A stretch of DNA of 64,000 nt from an uncultured bacterium (lineage in GTDB: Bacteria; Patescibacteriota; Gracilibacteria; Absconditabacterales; Absconditicoccaceae). The DNA lies in the NCBI GenBank assembly GCA_947169045.1, contig CAMVOC010000003.1, forward strand, positions 1 through 64,000, in the 5' to 3' direction. Every line of letters begins with the position of its first letter. The first letter of the stretch is position 1. Below are positions 18,652-29,808 of this stretch, in pieces. Made by a program: the position numbers and the translations under genes. The notes below the pieces were generated by a model. The model was not told the origin of the DNA. It did no database searches and was given only the letters and a program-made list of their open reading frames with translations.

Positions 18652-20697
18652 ATGCGAAATCCTTTGTATAAAATGAGTACCGCACAAAGAATTTTTAGGT
18701 ATTCATTGGGAATTTTGTTTGTTTTTTGGTGTATTCTAACAGTAATTTTAGGATATTTTTATGTGCTTTCTACGAGTTCTCAAGAAGATGAAAAGGGAGG
18801 AACTTTTGTAGAAGGTGTTTTTTCACAATTATCATATTTGCCTTATTTGAAAACGGATTCTCAAAGTTTATTTTATCAGAATCTTTTGTTTAGAGGATGC
18901 TTGTCTCCTTTTGAGACTGATGAAGAAGGAAATCTAGCTCGAGATCTATGTAAAGTATATACACAGGATCATCAGAATTATGTCGTTAGACTTTTGGATC
19001 ATCCAGGTGAATTACCTGCTTCTGAATTGACTTGGAGTGATGGACATCCTATTACGATTGAAGATGTTTTTTTCACGTATGATGAGATTTTACGTACGAA
19101 TAAATGGTGAATTGATGCTTTAAATGCTTGGTCTTCTATTACTGTAAGTTTGAAAGATGGGAAAGTATCTGTATCGTTTCCTACACCTTCCCCTGATAAT
19201 GATCAGTTTTTTACTAATCCTTTACTGCCAAAACATCGTTTGGCTCAGGCGAGTTTAGACGAATACAGGATGGATTTTGCTTTGGCGCCATTGACGAATG
19301 GATGTGCAGAGATTAGTCCTCAGGTAAAGGATATTAATAGCTTGGTTTTTGATTTGGCGAGGTGTGATCGTACGAATTTCGCTTATTATCAGATCAAAAA
19401 ATATCAAAGTTTTGAGGAAATGGATGCCGGTTTGCAAGGTGGGAAAAAGTTTATTGTGGATGTTTATGAGTCTCCTTATTCTTTGGAGGGATTTGTTCCT
19501 AAGCGTGTACTGACTCCTTATTTGGTAGGAGTATTCTTTAATACGAGTTCAGATAAGATGAAAGTCAGACTCAGAAGGTCGCTTGGAGGATTGATTCATG
19601 CACGTTTTCATACGGGGGCGTCTGAGCAATATTTACAACCGTATCAAGGTCGGCTTTTTTCTCTTTTTTATTCAGAAGGGGAGACAGTTAAAGATTTGAT
19701 TAGTCGTATGTCGGTAGAAGATGATTCTTCAGTTAGTGAGTTGGATTTAAAAGAAAGTGGAGCGAAAGAGCTTCCAAATGCGATTACGATTAATGGTGTT
19801 GATAGAAAGTTTGTCTTTTTTATGCAAAAACCTACGGAGTCTAGAACGTTGGATATTTCTTTCAATAATGCTTTTGATTCTCTTAAAATTATAGCTCCTA
19901 ATGGTGATACCTTTACTCCAAAGAATTATAAGCCTGAGAGTAAGAAGGTTTCTTATAAACTTACTTTGGGAGAAAATTTGCATGTAGGATCTAATCAATA
20001 TACGATTCAAGGGACGGTAAGGGGAAAAACATATGTGATTGCGAGTATTGATGTGTATGTTTTTGAGCAGTCATTGGCTCATAAGACGTGAGATTATCAG
20101 TGAAAACTGAATGTTTTGTATTTTAGTGATCCTGTATCGATTTTTGTGGCTCAACAATTGAGGGCTATTTTTAAGGAGGCAGGTATTTTGGAGTATTTCT
20201 TATTTGAAGAGGTATATAATCCTGAAGAATTGGAGGGAAAATTGCTGATGAAAAGTTACGATTTGTATATTGGGACGGTAGATCTTTGAACGAAAAAATC
20301 GCTGTTGTCGCTCTTTTTTACTGATGATGTTTTGCTCAATCCTTCGGCTTATAAGAATCCTATTTTGATTTCACTCGTAAAGCAATATGCTCTTAATGCT
20401 AATAAAACTGTTGAAGAGCAGATTAATACGTTATTAGCTCAGGATATGCCAGTGGTTTTATTGGGATATAAATTTAGTTTTTTGCAATTGCAGTCAAAGA
20501 TAGTGGATGAAGTCTTTAGTGGAGTAGACTTTTTGCAGGAAAATCAGTGGAGAAACCAGATTTATACGAACTATTCTTTATTGCACGCAAGACGTATTGA
20601 TACGGGAAAGGCCTTTAATTTTGCGAATTTCCGTGACTTTTTGCTCAGGAATTTGGTAGAGGGAGACTCAAGTTTTATCTCTTCATTATTTCAATAG
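18652..20697 (+). CDS. Membrane-anchored family 5 extracellular solute-binding-type protein
   Basis: A 681-aa protein with an N-terminal membrane helix (about residues 16-39) and no lipobox. The stretch LTWSDGHPITIEDVFFTYDE near residue 125 matches the signature of OppA/DppA-type peptide-binding proteins. Four TGA codons encode Gly. The C-terminal half is less clear and may hold an added domain. No ABC permease or ATPase is next to it, so its partner is unknown. It sits between secG and an M50 protease, suggesting a role at the membrane. Uptake of peptides would suit a host-dependent cell, but this is inference. Confidence 0.7.
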
Positions 20698-20700
20698 TGG

Positions 20701-21360
20701 ATGGGAGCTATGGATCTGCTTTATTATGGGTATCTTGCTATTATTTTGTTAGTTTCAATTGGGCTTCATGAGTATGCTCATGCGTATTTTTCTTATAAAT
20801 TCTGAGATCCTACCCCAAAATTACAAGGGAGACTGACTCCGAATCCTTTCAAACATGTGGATCTGGTTTGATTTTTTCTTATTTTTGTGATTGGATTTGG
20901 TTGGTGAAAGCCAGTGCAGATCAATCCGATGTATTATAAAAGACCCCTACGTGATGAATTAGTTACGTCGTTAGCGGGTCCTGCGATGAATCTTTGTCTG
21001 GCGTTGATTGGGATGCTGTTGATGATGGGGTATGCTCGATTGATGTGAATAGGGCTTCAAACGCTGATTTTGGAACAGTTTGATCTTGTCCTTTCGTTTT
21101 GGTTCTTGTTTATCTCGATTAACTTGGGATTGGCAGTTTTTAATTTGTTGCCGATCTTTCCGTTGGATGGATATAGATTGATAAAAATCATACGACCTAA
21201 GGTCGCTATGCGAATGGAACAGCATGCAATGGTACTTACTATTGCTCTTTTGGTGCTGATTTTGGGACCTGGAAGTGGAGTGATTGGAAGGTATATTTCT
21301 CTTGTCGTAGGGAAATTATATGATTTCTTGTTTATGGTGAGTAGTCAGATTTTTTATTAG
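20701..21360 (+). CDS. Site-2-type zinc metalloprotease (M50 family)
   Basis: A 219-aa polytopic membrane protein with the metalloprotease motif HEYAH (His 23, Glu 24, His 27) in the first helix and the matching NLLPIFPLDGYR motif in a later helix, whose Asp completes the zinc site. No PDZ domain is present, so it belongs to the short M50B group rather than RseP proper. Such enzymes cut membrane-spanning substrates. Four TGA codons encode Gly, one in FGDPTPKLQGRLTPNP, a loop conserved in this family. It starts 3 bases after the previous stop. Confidence 0.88.
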
Positions 21361-21481
21361 GAAAGTCTTAGTTCTTCATTTTATTTCTTGCTTTATGCTA
21401 CATCTATGGTAGACTTTTTTGTGAGTATTTCTTATTATACATATTTTTCTTAAAAAGTCAATAGCAAGATTTTGCTTAAAG

Positions 21482-21510
21482 TTGACGGGATTGAGAAAAT
21501 CCAGTATACT
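21482..21510 (+). promoter_or_regulatory. Promoter of the acidic 85-aa protein gene
   Basis: TTGACG (21482-21487), 17-base spacer, TATACT (21505-21510), 35 bases upstream of the ATG at 21545. Confidence 0.6.
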
Positions 21511-21544
21511 TAGTCAGTTTTATATTTCTTTTTTTATTAGTATC

Positions 21545-21802
21545 ATGTGACTAGAGAGTTTGAAGGAATTTGAACCAAAGATGGGGACGTGGGAAGATTT
21601 TGATGGTTATGAAGATGTAAATCTTAGTGATCAACAGGATGAAAATGCTGATTCTCGCGATTTTGGGCGTGAGTATTCCTATGAAGAAGAACTGTTTGAG
21701 GCAATTTCTCAGGATGATGAAGAGCAATATGCTGTGTATGAAGAGGAAGAAGATGAAGAATTTCTGAAAATGGGAAAGAAAAACTCTAGACTTGAAGACT
21801 AG
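21545..21802 (+). CDS. Small acidic protein, unknown
   Basis: An 85-aa protein, about one third Asp plus Glu, with runs such as EEEEDEEF near the C terminus and a basic end (KMGKKNSRLED). The second codon is TGA (Gly), so standard-code annotation would lose the ATG. It has its own promoter and a terminator that overlaps its stop codon, so it is a single-gene transcript and probably well expressed. Acidic proteins of this type include RNA polymerase delta-like factors, but no real similarity is seen. Confidence 0.7.
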
Positions 21803-21815
21803 AGTTCTTTTTTTG
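21782..21815 (+). terminator. Intrinsic terminator overlapping the stop codon
   Basis: Stem AACTCTAG (21782-21789) / CTAGAGTT (21799-21806), then CTTTTTTT. The stop TAG is inside the 3' arm. Confidence 0.85.
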
Positions 21816-21846
21816 ATCAGATTTTTTTATTGATTTTTTAGTGCTG

Positions 21847-24510
21847 CTATTTCAGCAAAGATTTAATGATTTCTCCTTCAATATCGTGCTGGATGTATCT
21901 TTCGATTGGTCTGGCTCCGTATTGAGGATTGTAGATTTTGTCGATGATTTCTGCTACTTGCTTTTTCGTGAATTTTGGTAGTTTAACAGATGGATTTTTC
22001 TGTCGTACTTTCAAAAAGTTTGCAAGCTGATTATTGAAAATGGTAGTTAAACTCTCTTTATTGAGTGGTTTGAAGATGACTTTATAATCAATTCTATTGA
22101 GTAGCTCTGGTGTTAGGTAATTTTTTAGTTGTTCGGTAATTCTTTCTTTGATTTTATCGAAATCTTTTTCGTTAATGTCAGCTTTTTGATCTGTTGAGAA
22201 ACCAATACTTATTTGTTTTTTTGAAAATTCTTCACTACCGATGTTGCTGGTCATTACGATAATGGTGCTCTTGAAGTCGATGAGTCTTCCTTTGTTGTCT
22301 TTGAGCGTTCCTTCGTCGAGGATTTGTAGGAGAATATTGAGGACGTCTGGAGCTGCTTTTTCGATTTCATCAAAGAGTACTACGGAATATGGTTTTCTCC
22401 TTACTGCTTCAGTGAGCCCTCCGCTTTCTTCAAATCCTACGTATCCTGCAGGAGAACCGATGAGTTTAGAAACAGAATATTTTTCCATAAATTCGGACAT
22501 ATCGAGCCTAATTATGGCATCTTCGTCTCCAAAATATTCTTTAGCAATGAGCTTGGCAAGGTAGGTTTTTCCTACTCCTGAAGGTCAAAGGAATAAGAAA
22601 CTTCCAATAGGTTTTTTTTGAGAAATCATAGAAAGTCTAGATCTGGTCAGCGTTTTCACTACAGCATCAACGGCTTCATCTTGTCAGATGATGTTTGTTT
22701 TGAGGATTTTATCGAGTCTTTTGAGCTTGGAAATCTCATCTTCATTGACGATGTTTACTGGGATCCCTGTTTTTTCTGCGAGGACATTACCAATATCTTT
22801 TGCGTCAATTTCGCTTCTCAGATAGCTTGGGATATTTTTGTTCATTCTGATTTGATTCAGATTTTTTTTGAGCTGTTCTTCTTGTTCTTTAAGCTCTGCG
22901 GCGACAAAATATTCTTGGTTTTCAATTGCTTTTTCGATTTTTGTCTCGATTTTTTCGATTTCTTTTTCGGTTTCTTGATAGGTATTGTCGTGATTGAGTT
23001 TTTCTTGCATAGTAGATTCTCTAGCGCAGGCTTCGTCGAGGATGTCGAGCGCTTTGTCTGGGAGATGCTTATTGAGAATGTATCTTTTACTTAGTGTTAC
23101 AGCAGCATCTATGGCTTCAGGGAAAATATTTACTCCATGAAAATCTTCATATGCTTGCTTGAGACCGAAGATAATTTGTTTCGTAGTTTCCTCGTCTGGC
23201 TCATTTACAACTACTTCTTGAAAACGTCTTTTGAGTGCGGCATCTTTTTCGATGACTTTTTGGTATTCGTCGAAGGTAGTTGCTCCAATGAGTTTGAGTT
23301 TCCCCCTTGAAAGGAGTGGTTTCAACATTTGAGCGGCGTCGTTATGCTCTTGTCCTCCAGCTCCGATGATGGTGTGTAATTCGTCGATAAAAAGGATGAT
23401 ATGATTGGTTGGATCTGTCGCCTCGTCTAAAATGGCTTTCATCCTTCCTTCAAACTCTCCGCGGTATTTCGTACCAGCAACGAGTGTTCCCATATCCAAG
23501 AGGAAAATTCTTTTCCCTTTGAGCTTTGTTGGTACAGATCCTTGACTGATTCTTTGAGCAAGTCCTTCGATGATTGCTGTTTTTCCAACTCCTGGTTCTC
23601 CGATGAGAAGCGGGTTGTTTTTGGTTTTCCTGAGCAGTGTATAAATCACTTGATTAATCTCGGTTTCTCTTCCGATGACAGGATCGATAAATCCATCTTT
23701 GGCTTCTTTGGTAAGATCGGTTCCAAAGTATTCTATTGTCAGCTTTTTTTCTTCTTTTTTTTGTGTTGTCGTTGTGGTGGAAGAAGTGTTGGCACTGTTT
23801 TTATTGGTACTATCGGCATCAGTTTCGAGCCCAATATCACTTTCGATGGCATCTAATACCCCTTCTAATTGCCCGAGATTCGCATCAATATGCTCTTTTG
23901 GGTCGCTGATAGTTTTTATATCAAATTGCATGTCTGAAAGATCGTTAATACTAAAAGGTAATGATGCTAAAATTTTATTCAAAAGTTGTAAAAAAGCAAA
24001 AGTTCCTTGAGCTTGACTTACAGGATTAAAAAGCACTTTTTTTCAGTTCTCAATAAGGGTTTTTTGAGTGATTTTATCGTTTTTGAGCAATTGAAGGACG
24101 TAAGAATCTCTAGACAAGTTTAAAAAAGATATATAAAACAGGAAAAAAAAGTCGATTATTTTCATTTTTCGCTTGTTTTTGTAGGAAAATAGTTTGTTGT
24201 TGAACGCTTTTTCGATTTTTGCGTTTCCGTGGGCAGAAATTTTCGTATGTTGTTTAATGAGATTGTGATAGGTAGTGAGATAATAATTATCTAGTTGAGA
24301 AGCTTTCTTTAGCCCCATTATTGTTGAAAAAGCTTCTCGAAGTTTGGATTCTCTGACATAGGCGTAACTTCATCGGAAAATGCTTTCAGCGTTGAGTACT
24401 TCTTCTTTTTTGGTTTGTTGGATGATTTTCGCGTTTTCAAAGCTGAAAATGGCGTCCGGAGAAAATGCTGTTGTTTCTTGTGGAGTAGGTATTTGAGAAG
24501 CTTGTTGCAT
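21847..24510 (-). CDS. clpC: ClpC-type AAA+ unfoldase
   Basis: One frame of 887 residues, ATG 24510 to TAG 21847-21849, four TGA codons as Gly. The first 250 or so residues are divergent and lack an obvious double Clp-N repeat. AAA1 has GEPGVGKT and [14 protein letters not shown] short middle region with a UVR-like helix ([19 protein letters not shown]) is of ClpC rather than ClpB length. AAA2 has GPSGVGKT and [13 protein letters not shown], in the place of the ClpP-binding loop, suggests docking to ClpP. It unfolds proteins for degradation. Confidence 0.88.
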
Positions 24511-24685
24511 AATTGTAGCAGGTAATATAAATAGGTGCTATTTAGTGTAGTGATTTTTTGAGAAAAATCAAGTAGAATGTGGGAAAATTTTCTCTTGCTT
24601 TTTGTAGGCAGAGACGTATATTTATTGGCTAGTTATTATTTGTCCTTGACGATCAGCTTTTTATTCTTTTTTTGTTAAAATATCG

Positions 24686-27600
24686 ATGCTTAACTGGATA
24701 AGCTCTTTGATGTGAGGTGACTACAATCAAAAACAGATTAATTTGATTTTGCCATTGATTACTGAAATTAATACGCGATATGAAAAATTTGAGACTCTTA
24801 CAGATGAACAAGTGCAGGCAAAAACTGAAGAATTTAAAACAAGGTATCAGAATGGAGAAACGTTGGATCAATTATTGCCAGAAGCTTTTGCAACGGTAAA
24901 GCAAGCGTGTAAAAGGATTTTTGGAAATGAATTTGATGTAAAAGGAGAAAAACAAGTCTGGAATATGATTCCTTATGATGTGCAACTTTTAGGAGGAATC
25001 GTGCTTCATCAGGGGAAAATTGCTGAGATGAAAACTGGAGAAGGAAAAACTCTTGTGGCAGCTGCTCCGGTGTATTTGAATGCATTGTCTGGAAAGGGAG
25101 TTCATGTGGTAACTGTTAATGATTACCTAGCTTCTCGTGATGCTCAATGGATTTGATATTTGTATCAATGGCTGGGATTGACGGTAGGAAGCGTGGTGAA
25201 ATGAGTTCCTTTGAATCAGAGGAGGGCTGAATATGCGAAAGATATTACGTATGTAGAAAATTCTGAATTGGGATTTGATTATCTGCGTGATAATTTGGTG
25301 CAGACGATGGAGAGGAGAAATTTGACCTGGAGACCTCTTAATTTTGCGATTGTGGATGAAGTAGATTCAATTTTGATCGATGAGGCGAGAACTCCGTTGA
25401 TTATTGCAGATGCTCGTGAAGAACCTACGGAAAAATATTCTTATTACGCTAATATTGTACAATTGCTTACTCCTTGTTCTTCCAAAAAGAAGGTTTCTAA
25501 GGGGTTCCTTGCTGAAGTTATGCAAGGATCTGAGCCAGAACAGGAAGAAGATGGGGATTATTATGTTGATGAAAAAACGAAAACGGCCTCTTTGTCTGGG
25601 AAAGGTATTGAAAAGTTGGAAAAGATTTTGAATGTAGAAAATATCTATCAGGATTTGGGATTTGAAGAGATTCATCATATTGAGAATGCTTTGCGTGCTA
25701 AGGCCGTGTATCAGAGAGATATTGATTATCTTGTTTCAAATGGGGAAGTTTTGCTTGTAGATGAGCATACGGGGCGTACGATGCCAGGAAGACGTTTTAA
25801 TGAAGGACTTCATCAGGCAATTGAGGCGAAAGAAAAAGTGCAAATTCAACGTGAATCTCAAACTACAGCGACCATTACGTATCAGAATTTTTTTAAGCAG
25901 TATCAAAAACTTGCAGGTATGACCGGTACTGCAGTGACTGAAGCTGAAGAGTTTCAAAAGATTTATAATTTGGAAGTGCTTGTCATCCCGACTAATAGAG
26001 AAGTAATCAGGGTTGATAAGGCTGATAAACTCTATTTTAATCAACGTGCGAAATGGAATTTTGTGAAACAATATTTGAAATTTTATCATGAAATGGGGCA
26101 GCCAATCCTTATAGGAACTGCGGATATTGCAACATCAGAAAAGATTTCTCAGATGCTTGAAAAAGAGGGGATTGTACATTCCGTCTTGAATGCAAAATAT
26201 CATGAACAGGAAGCTCATATTGTGGCTCATGCAGGGAAATATCAGTCAGTAGTAGTGGCTACTAATATGGCAGGTCGTGGTACGGATATTAAGTTGGAAC
26301 CTTGATTAAATGAAAAACTTGCAGAAAATTATGCAAAATGGATTAAAAAGCAGATTAAACTCGGGGAAAATTCTTTGAAAAATACGTTATATTCCCAGTT
26401 AGAGTACACCTTGACGATTGATGGATTGAAAAAGATCTTTGGTCTGACCGATGAGCAGATTCAGACCATGGAAAGAACAGGCTTAGAAATAGAAAATGCG
26501 AAGTTCTTGGTGCAATTTAATTCGAAGAAAAAAGAAAGTTCTGATTGGTATGCTCAGCTTTTTGTGACTATTGCTGGAGCGACAGGAGAATTAGTTCAGG
26601 ATTTTCATTATGGATTGTTTATTTTGGGTACCGAAAAACATGAATCTAGGAGAATAGATAATCAGCTTCGTGGACGTGCAGGAAGACAGTGAGATCCTGG
26701 TATTTCTGTATTCTTCGTTGCGTTGGATGATACGCTGATGAGAAAAATGGGGGGAGAAAGATTTCAGTCTACAGCAGCGTTGCTCTATAAAAAAGATGAG
26801 TTGGAACAGTATGAACTTTGACAAAAGCAGTTTACTTCGTTGATTACGAGGTTCCAAAAAGAGATGGAATGATGGAATTTCAGTATCCGTAAGCATCTTT
26901 TTGATTATGATAGTGTGATTGATAAGCAAAGACAAAATGTGTATCATCAGCGTGATGCTATCTTAGAAGCTGATGCTGATGCTGAAAAAAAGAAGATTTG
27001 GCTTGAACAAACAAAAGCACAATTTTTACTTAATGCTCAGGAAGTTTTAGCTCAACAAGTGCAGGTTGCAGAAGCTACAGGGCAAGGAGTGACAGATTTG
27101 TTGGATGTATTAATTAAAGAATATGGATTGCAACTTAGTAAGGAGCAAAAAGAGCAATTTAGTCAGCTTTCTTATGATGCTTTATTAGAGCAGCTCACTG
27201 TCAAATTGGTAACGTATTTCCAGAATGTTTTTGAAAAGGAGGATTCTGATTTGCTTTTTGAGGTGTTTAGAGATGTGCATTTGCGTGTAATTGATAAGTT
27301 GTGGATTCCTCATATTGATGAGATGCAATATCTCAAAGATAAAGTAGGATTTATGGGATATGCGCAGATGGATCCATTAGTTGTGTACAAAAAAGAGAGC
27401 TTTGAGAAGTTCCAAGATCTGTTGGCAAATATTAAGACGGATACTACAAGAATGCTTATGGGAATTGATTATACTAGAGTAGCAGAATTTAAACAAATGC
27501 AAGAGCAGTTTTTGATGGCAGCGAAAGGGGATCCAGAATTGATGAAAAAGCTTCAAGAAGCTAGTAAACAAGGAGGGAAAATAGTGGTTACTGGGCAATG

Positions 27601-27841
27601 ATCGGTTGCTCCGTGACGTCCTCGTTCTGCAGGAGGCACTCCTTCTCCTTTGATGAATTGAGGTGAAGATCAGAGGAAAATGCTCTTTGCTGATGAGGAT
27701 GGCGTAGAAGTATTTGAGGTGGATGGAGATAAAAGAGATGCTGATGCTGTAGCAGTAGTTTCCACAAAATCTAGGATTAGACCTAATGATCCATGTCCTT
27801 GCTGAAGTGGAAAAAAATATAAAAAGTGTTGCTGAAAATAA
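24686..27841 (+). CDS. secA: Protein translocase ATPase SecA
   Basis: A 1051-aa SecA. Walker A MKTGEGKT is at residues 115-122, the DEAD-type box reads [17 protein letters not shown], and [11 protein letters not shown] and [12 protein letters not shown] follow. The C terminus carries the SEC-C zinc/SecB-binding motif [17 protein letters not shown] at residues 1035-1051. In this motif two Gly are TGA codons, a very clear proof of the recoding. About twelve TGA codons in all. It powers export through SecYEG. ATG at 24686 begins [11 protein letters not shown]; a TCAGCTTTTT copy lies just upstream at 24653-24662. Confidence 0.96.
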
Positions 27842-27855
27842 TAGACTTTTAGCAT

Positions 27856-27893
27856 AGCATACGAATTGGTTTGTTCGTATGCTTTTTATTTTT
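27856..27893 (+). terminator. Intrinsic terminator after secA
   Basis: Stem AGCATACGAA (27856-27865) / TTCGTATGCT (27874-27883), 8-base loop, then TTTTATTTTTT. It overlaps the 3' end of the converging der gene. Confidence 0.88.
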
Positions 27894-29589
27894 TCTTTTT
27901 GCTGTACACTTTTTCAAAGAGTTTATCGATTTTTTTCTGGTTTCCTGACTTTGTATTGCTGTATTTTGAGGTTCTTTTTGGAGCGGAGCGCTTTTTTGAT
28001 GGTGTTCATTTTCAGGAGCGAGTGCTGGTTGTTTTTTTGTGTTCGGATTCTTGTTTGTTTTTTTCTCGTTTTCTTTTTCCTTTATTGTTCAAGGAAAGAT
28101 CTTTTGCTGAGTGAGTTTTTTTGTTTGATGAGGTTGTTTGCTCGTTGTTTGGTAGGATGGATTGAATCATTTCGAAGGTTTCTTCGTTTCGATTTTCAGC
28201 TTCTGATGTAATTTTTTCTCCTCCTTCGTATTCAGGATAATCTCCTTTCTCTCCTCTGTTTCTATATTTGATTACGAGAGGAACTCCGATAAATCCAAAA
28301 TGTTTTCTGATGGTGTTTTCAATTCGTTTTTTGAAAGCAAAATTAACTCTCGATTTGTGATTCACAAAAATAATGAAGGTTGGGGCATCTACTGCAATCT
28401 GGGTTGCATATAGGATTTTCGCTATTTTGGATTTTGGAAAGCGTGGCGGTCTTTGGATGTATTCCTGTTGGAGGATTTGATTGAGCTCTCTTGTCTGAAT
28501 TCTTTTCTGATTTTCTTTTTGGAGAAGGTTGACCATTTTCATGGTTTCGTCTATTCCGAATCAGTCTTTTGCGACCATCGGTACGATTGGCAGATATTTG
28601 GCAAATTCTAATGATTTTTGGGTGTTGTGAATCATTGTGTTAATGATCTTAGGGTTGACGAGGTCTACTTTATTTAATACAAAAATAATAGGGAGGGCAA
28701 GACGGTGGATTTCTTCTAGTAATGTGAGGTCTCTATGTGAGATTCCTTGGGTGCAATCAACCATAAAAATTACAACGGGACGGAGATATTCTAACATTGC
28801 GGTCGTTTTGTCATAGGCGATTTTTTCGATTCCGTGTTGTTGAGATTTCTTTTTGATTCCTGCGGTATCGTAGGCAATGTAATTTTTCCCTTTGTATGTA
28901 AATTCTCCTACGAGATAATCTCTTGTAGTCCCTGCATAGTCTGCTACTTTTGCGAGAGGCTTTCCTGTCAATGTATTGAGAAGCGTAGATTTTCCTGCAT
29001 TTGGCTTTCAGAGAATGGCAATTTTAGATGCTGTAGATGATGTGTCTAATTCTTGCTTTGATGAGTCAGATTTTTTTATTCCTTTTGTTTTGCTTCGCTT
29101 GGTGTAGTATGATTTAATGGCATCGTGAATTTCTGTCAGATTTCTTTCTGTTTTTGCTGAAATCCCAATAATGGTGTCAAAACCGAGTGAGTGATAATCA
29201 GCAAGTGCTAGGTCAGTTTCGCTTTCTTTTCGTTTAAGATCGAGCTTGTTGATAATGAGAAATGTTTGATTTTGCTTTTTTTCTTTTCTTATAATTTCCA
29301 AAATATGTTCTTCTTTTGCGGTGATTCCTACGCTGTCATCCATAAGAAATAAGAGGAGATCAGAATGCTGAACAATTCGTTCAATGTATGAAAGTTCCTC
29401 GGTAAAATCTAAGAGTCCAGGACTATCAAAAAATGTTAGCGTATCGCCGTTTTCGAGTTGCATTTTATGGTTGATGATGTCAGTAGTAGTGCCTGGAATG
29501 TCGGTTACAATTGCTCTAAATTGTCCGATAAGACGGTTGAAAAGAGTAGATTTCCCGACGTTGGTGGCTCCGATAAGTCAAATATTCAT
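27886..29589 (-). CDS. der: GTPase Der (EngA) with long basic C-terminal tail
   Basis: A 567-aa protein with two tandem G domains: P-loop GATNVGKS at residues 7-14 with DIPGTTTD, and GKPNAGKS near 194-201 with DYAGTTRDY; NKLDL and NKVDL serve as G4 motifs. The KH-like domain (VNFAFKKRIENTIRKHFGF, GVPLVIKYRNRG) follows. Der acts in 50S ribosome assembly. Beyond the usual end there are about 100 extra residues, Lys/Ser/Thr-rich and low in complexity, likely an rRNA-binding tail. Five TGA codons encode Gly. ATG at 29589 is used; 29595 is equally possible. Confidence 0.92.
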
Positions 29590-29739
29590 CCACATGAGAG
29601 GAAAAGATAAAAATTCTTTTAAAATATAGGGAAGTACTAGAAAAAAACAAGATTAAAACTGATTTTTTTTCTTTGATTGCTTGTTTTATGTTGAAAACCA
29701 TATTATGTCATCGATCTTGGTATGTCAAGGATGTTAGAG

Positions 29740-29767
29740 TTGAAAATGATAGGTAGTTTTGTATGAT
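29740..29767 (+). promoter_or_regulatory. Promoter of the topoisomerase A-subunit gene
   Basis: TTGAAA (29740-29745), 16-base spacer, TATGAT (29762-29767), 42 bases before the ATG. A TCAGCTTTTT copy sits at 29778-29787 just downstream. Confidence 0.5.
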
Positions 29768-29808
29768 AAAATGGAATTCAGCTTTTTTAGCTTTTTTATT
29801 GTTACGGT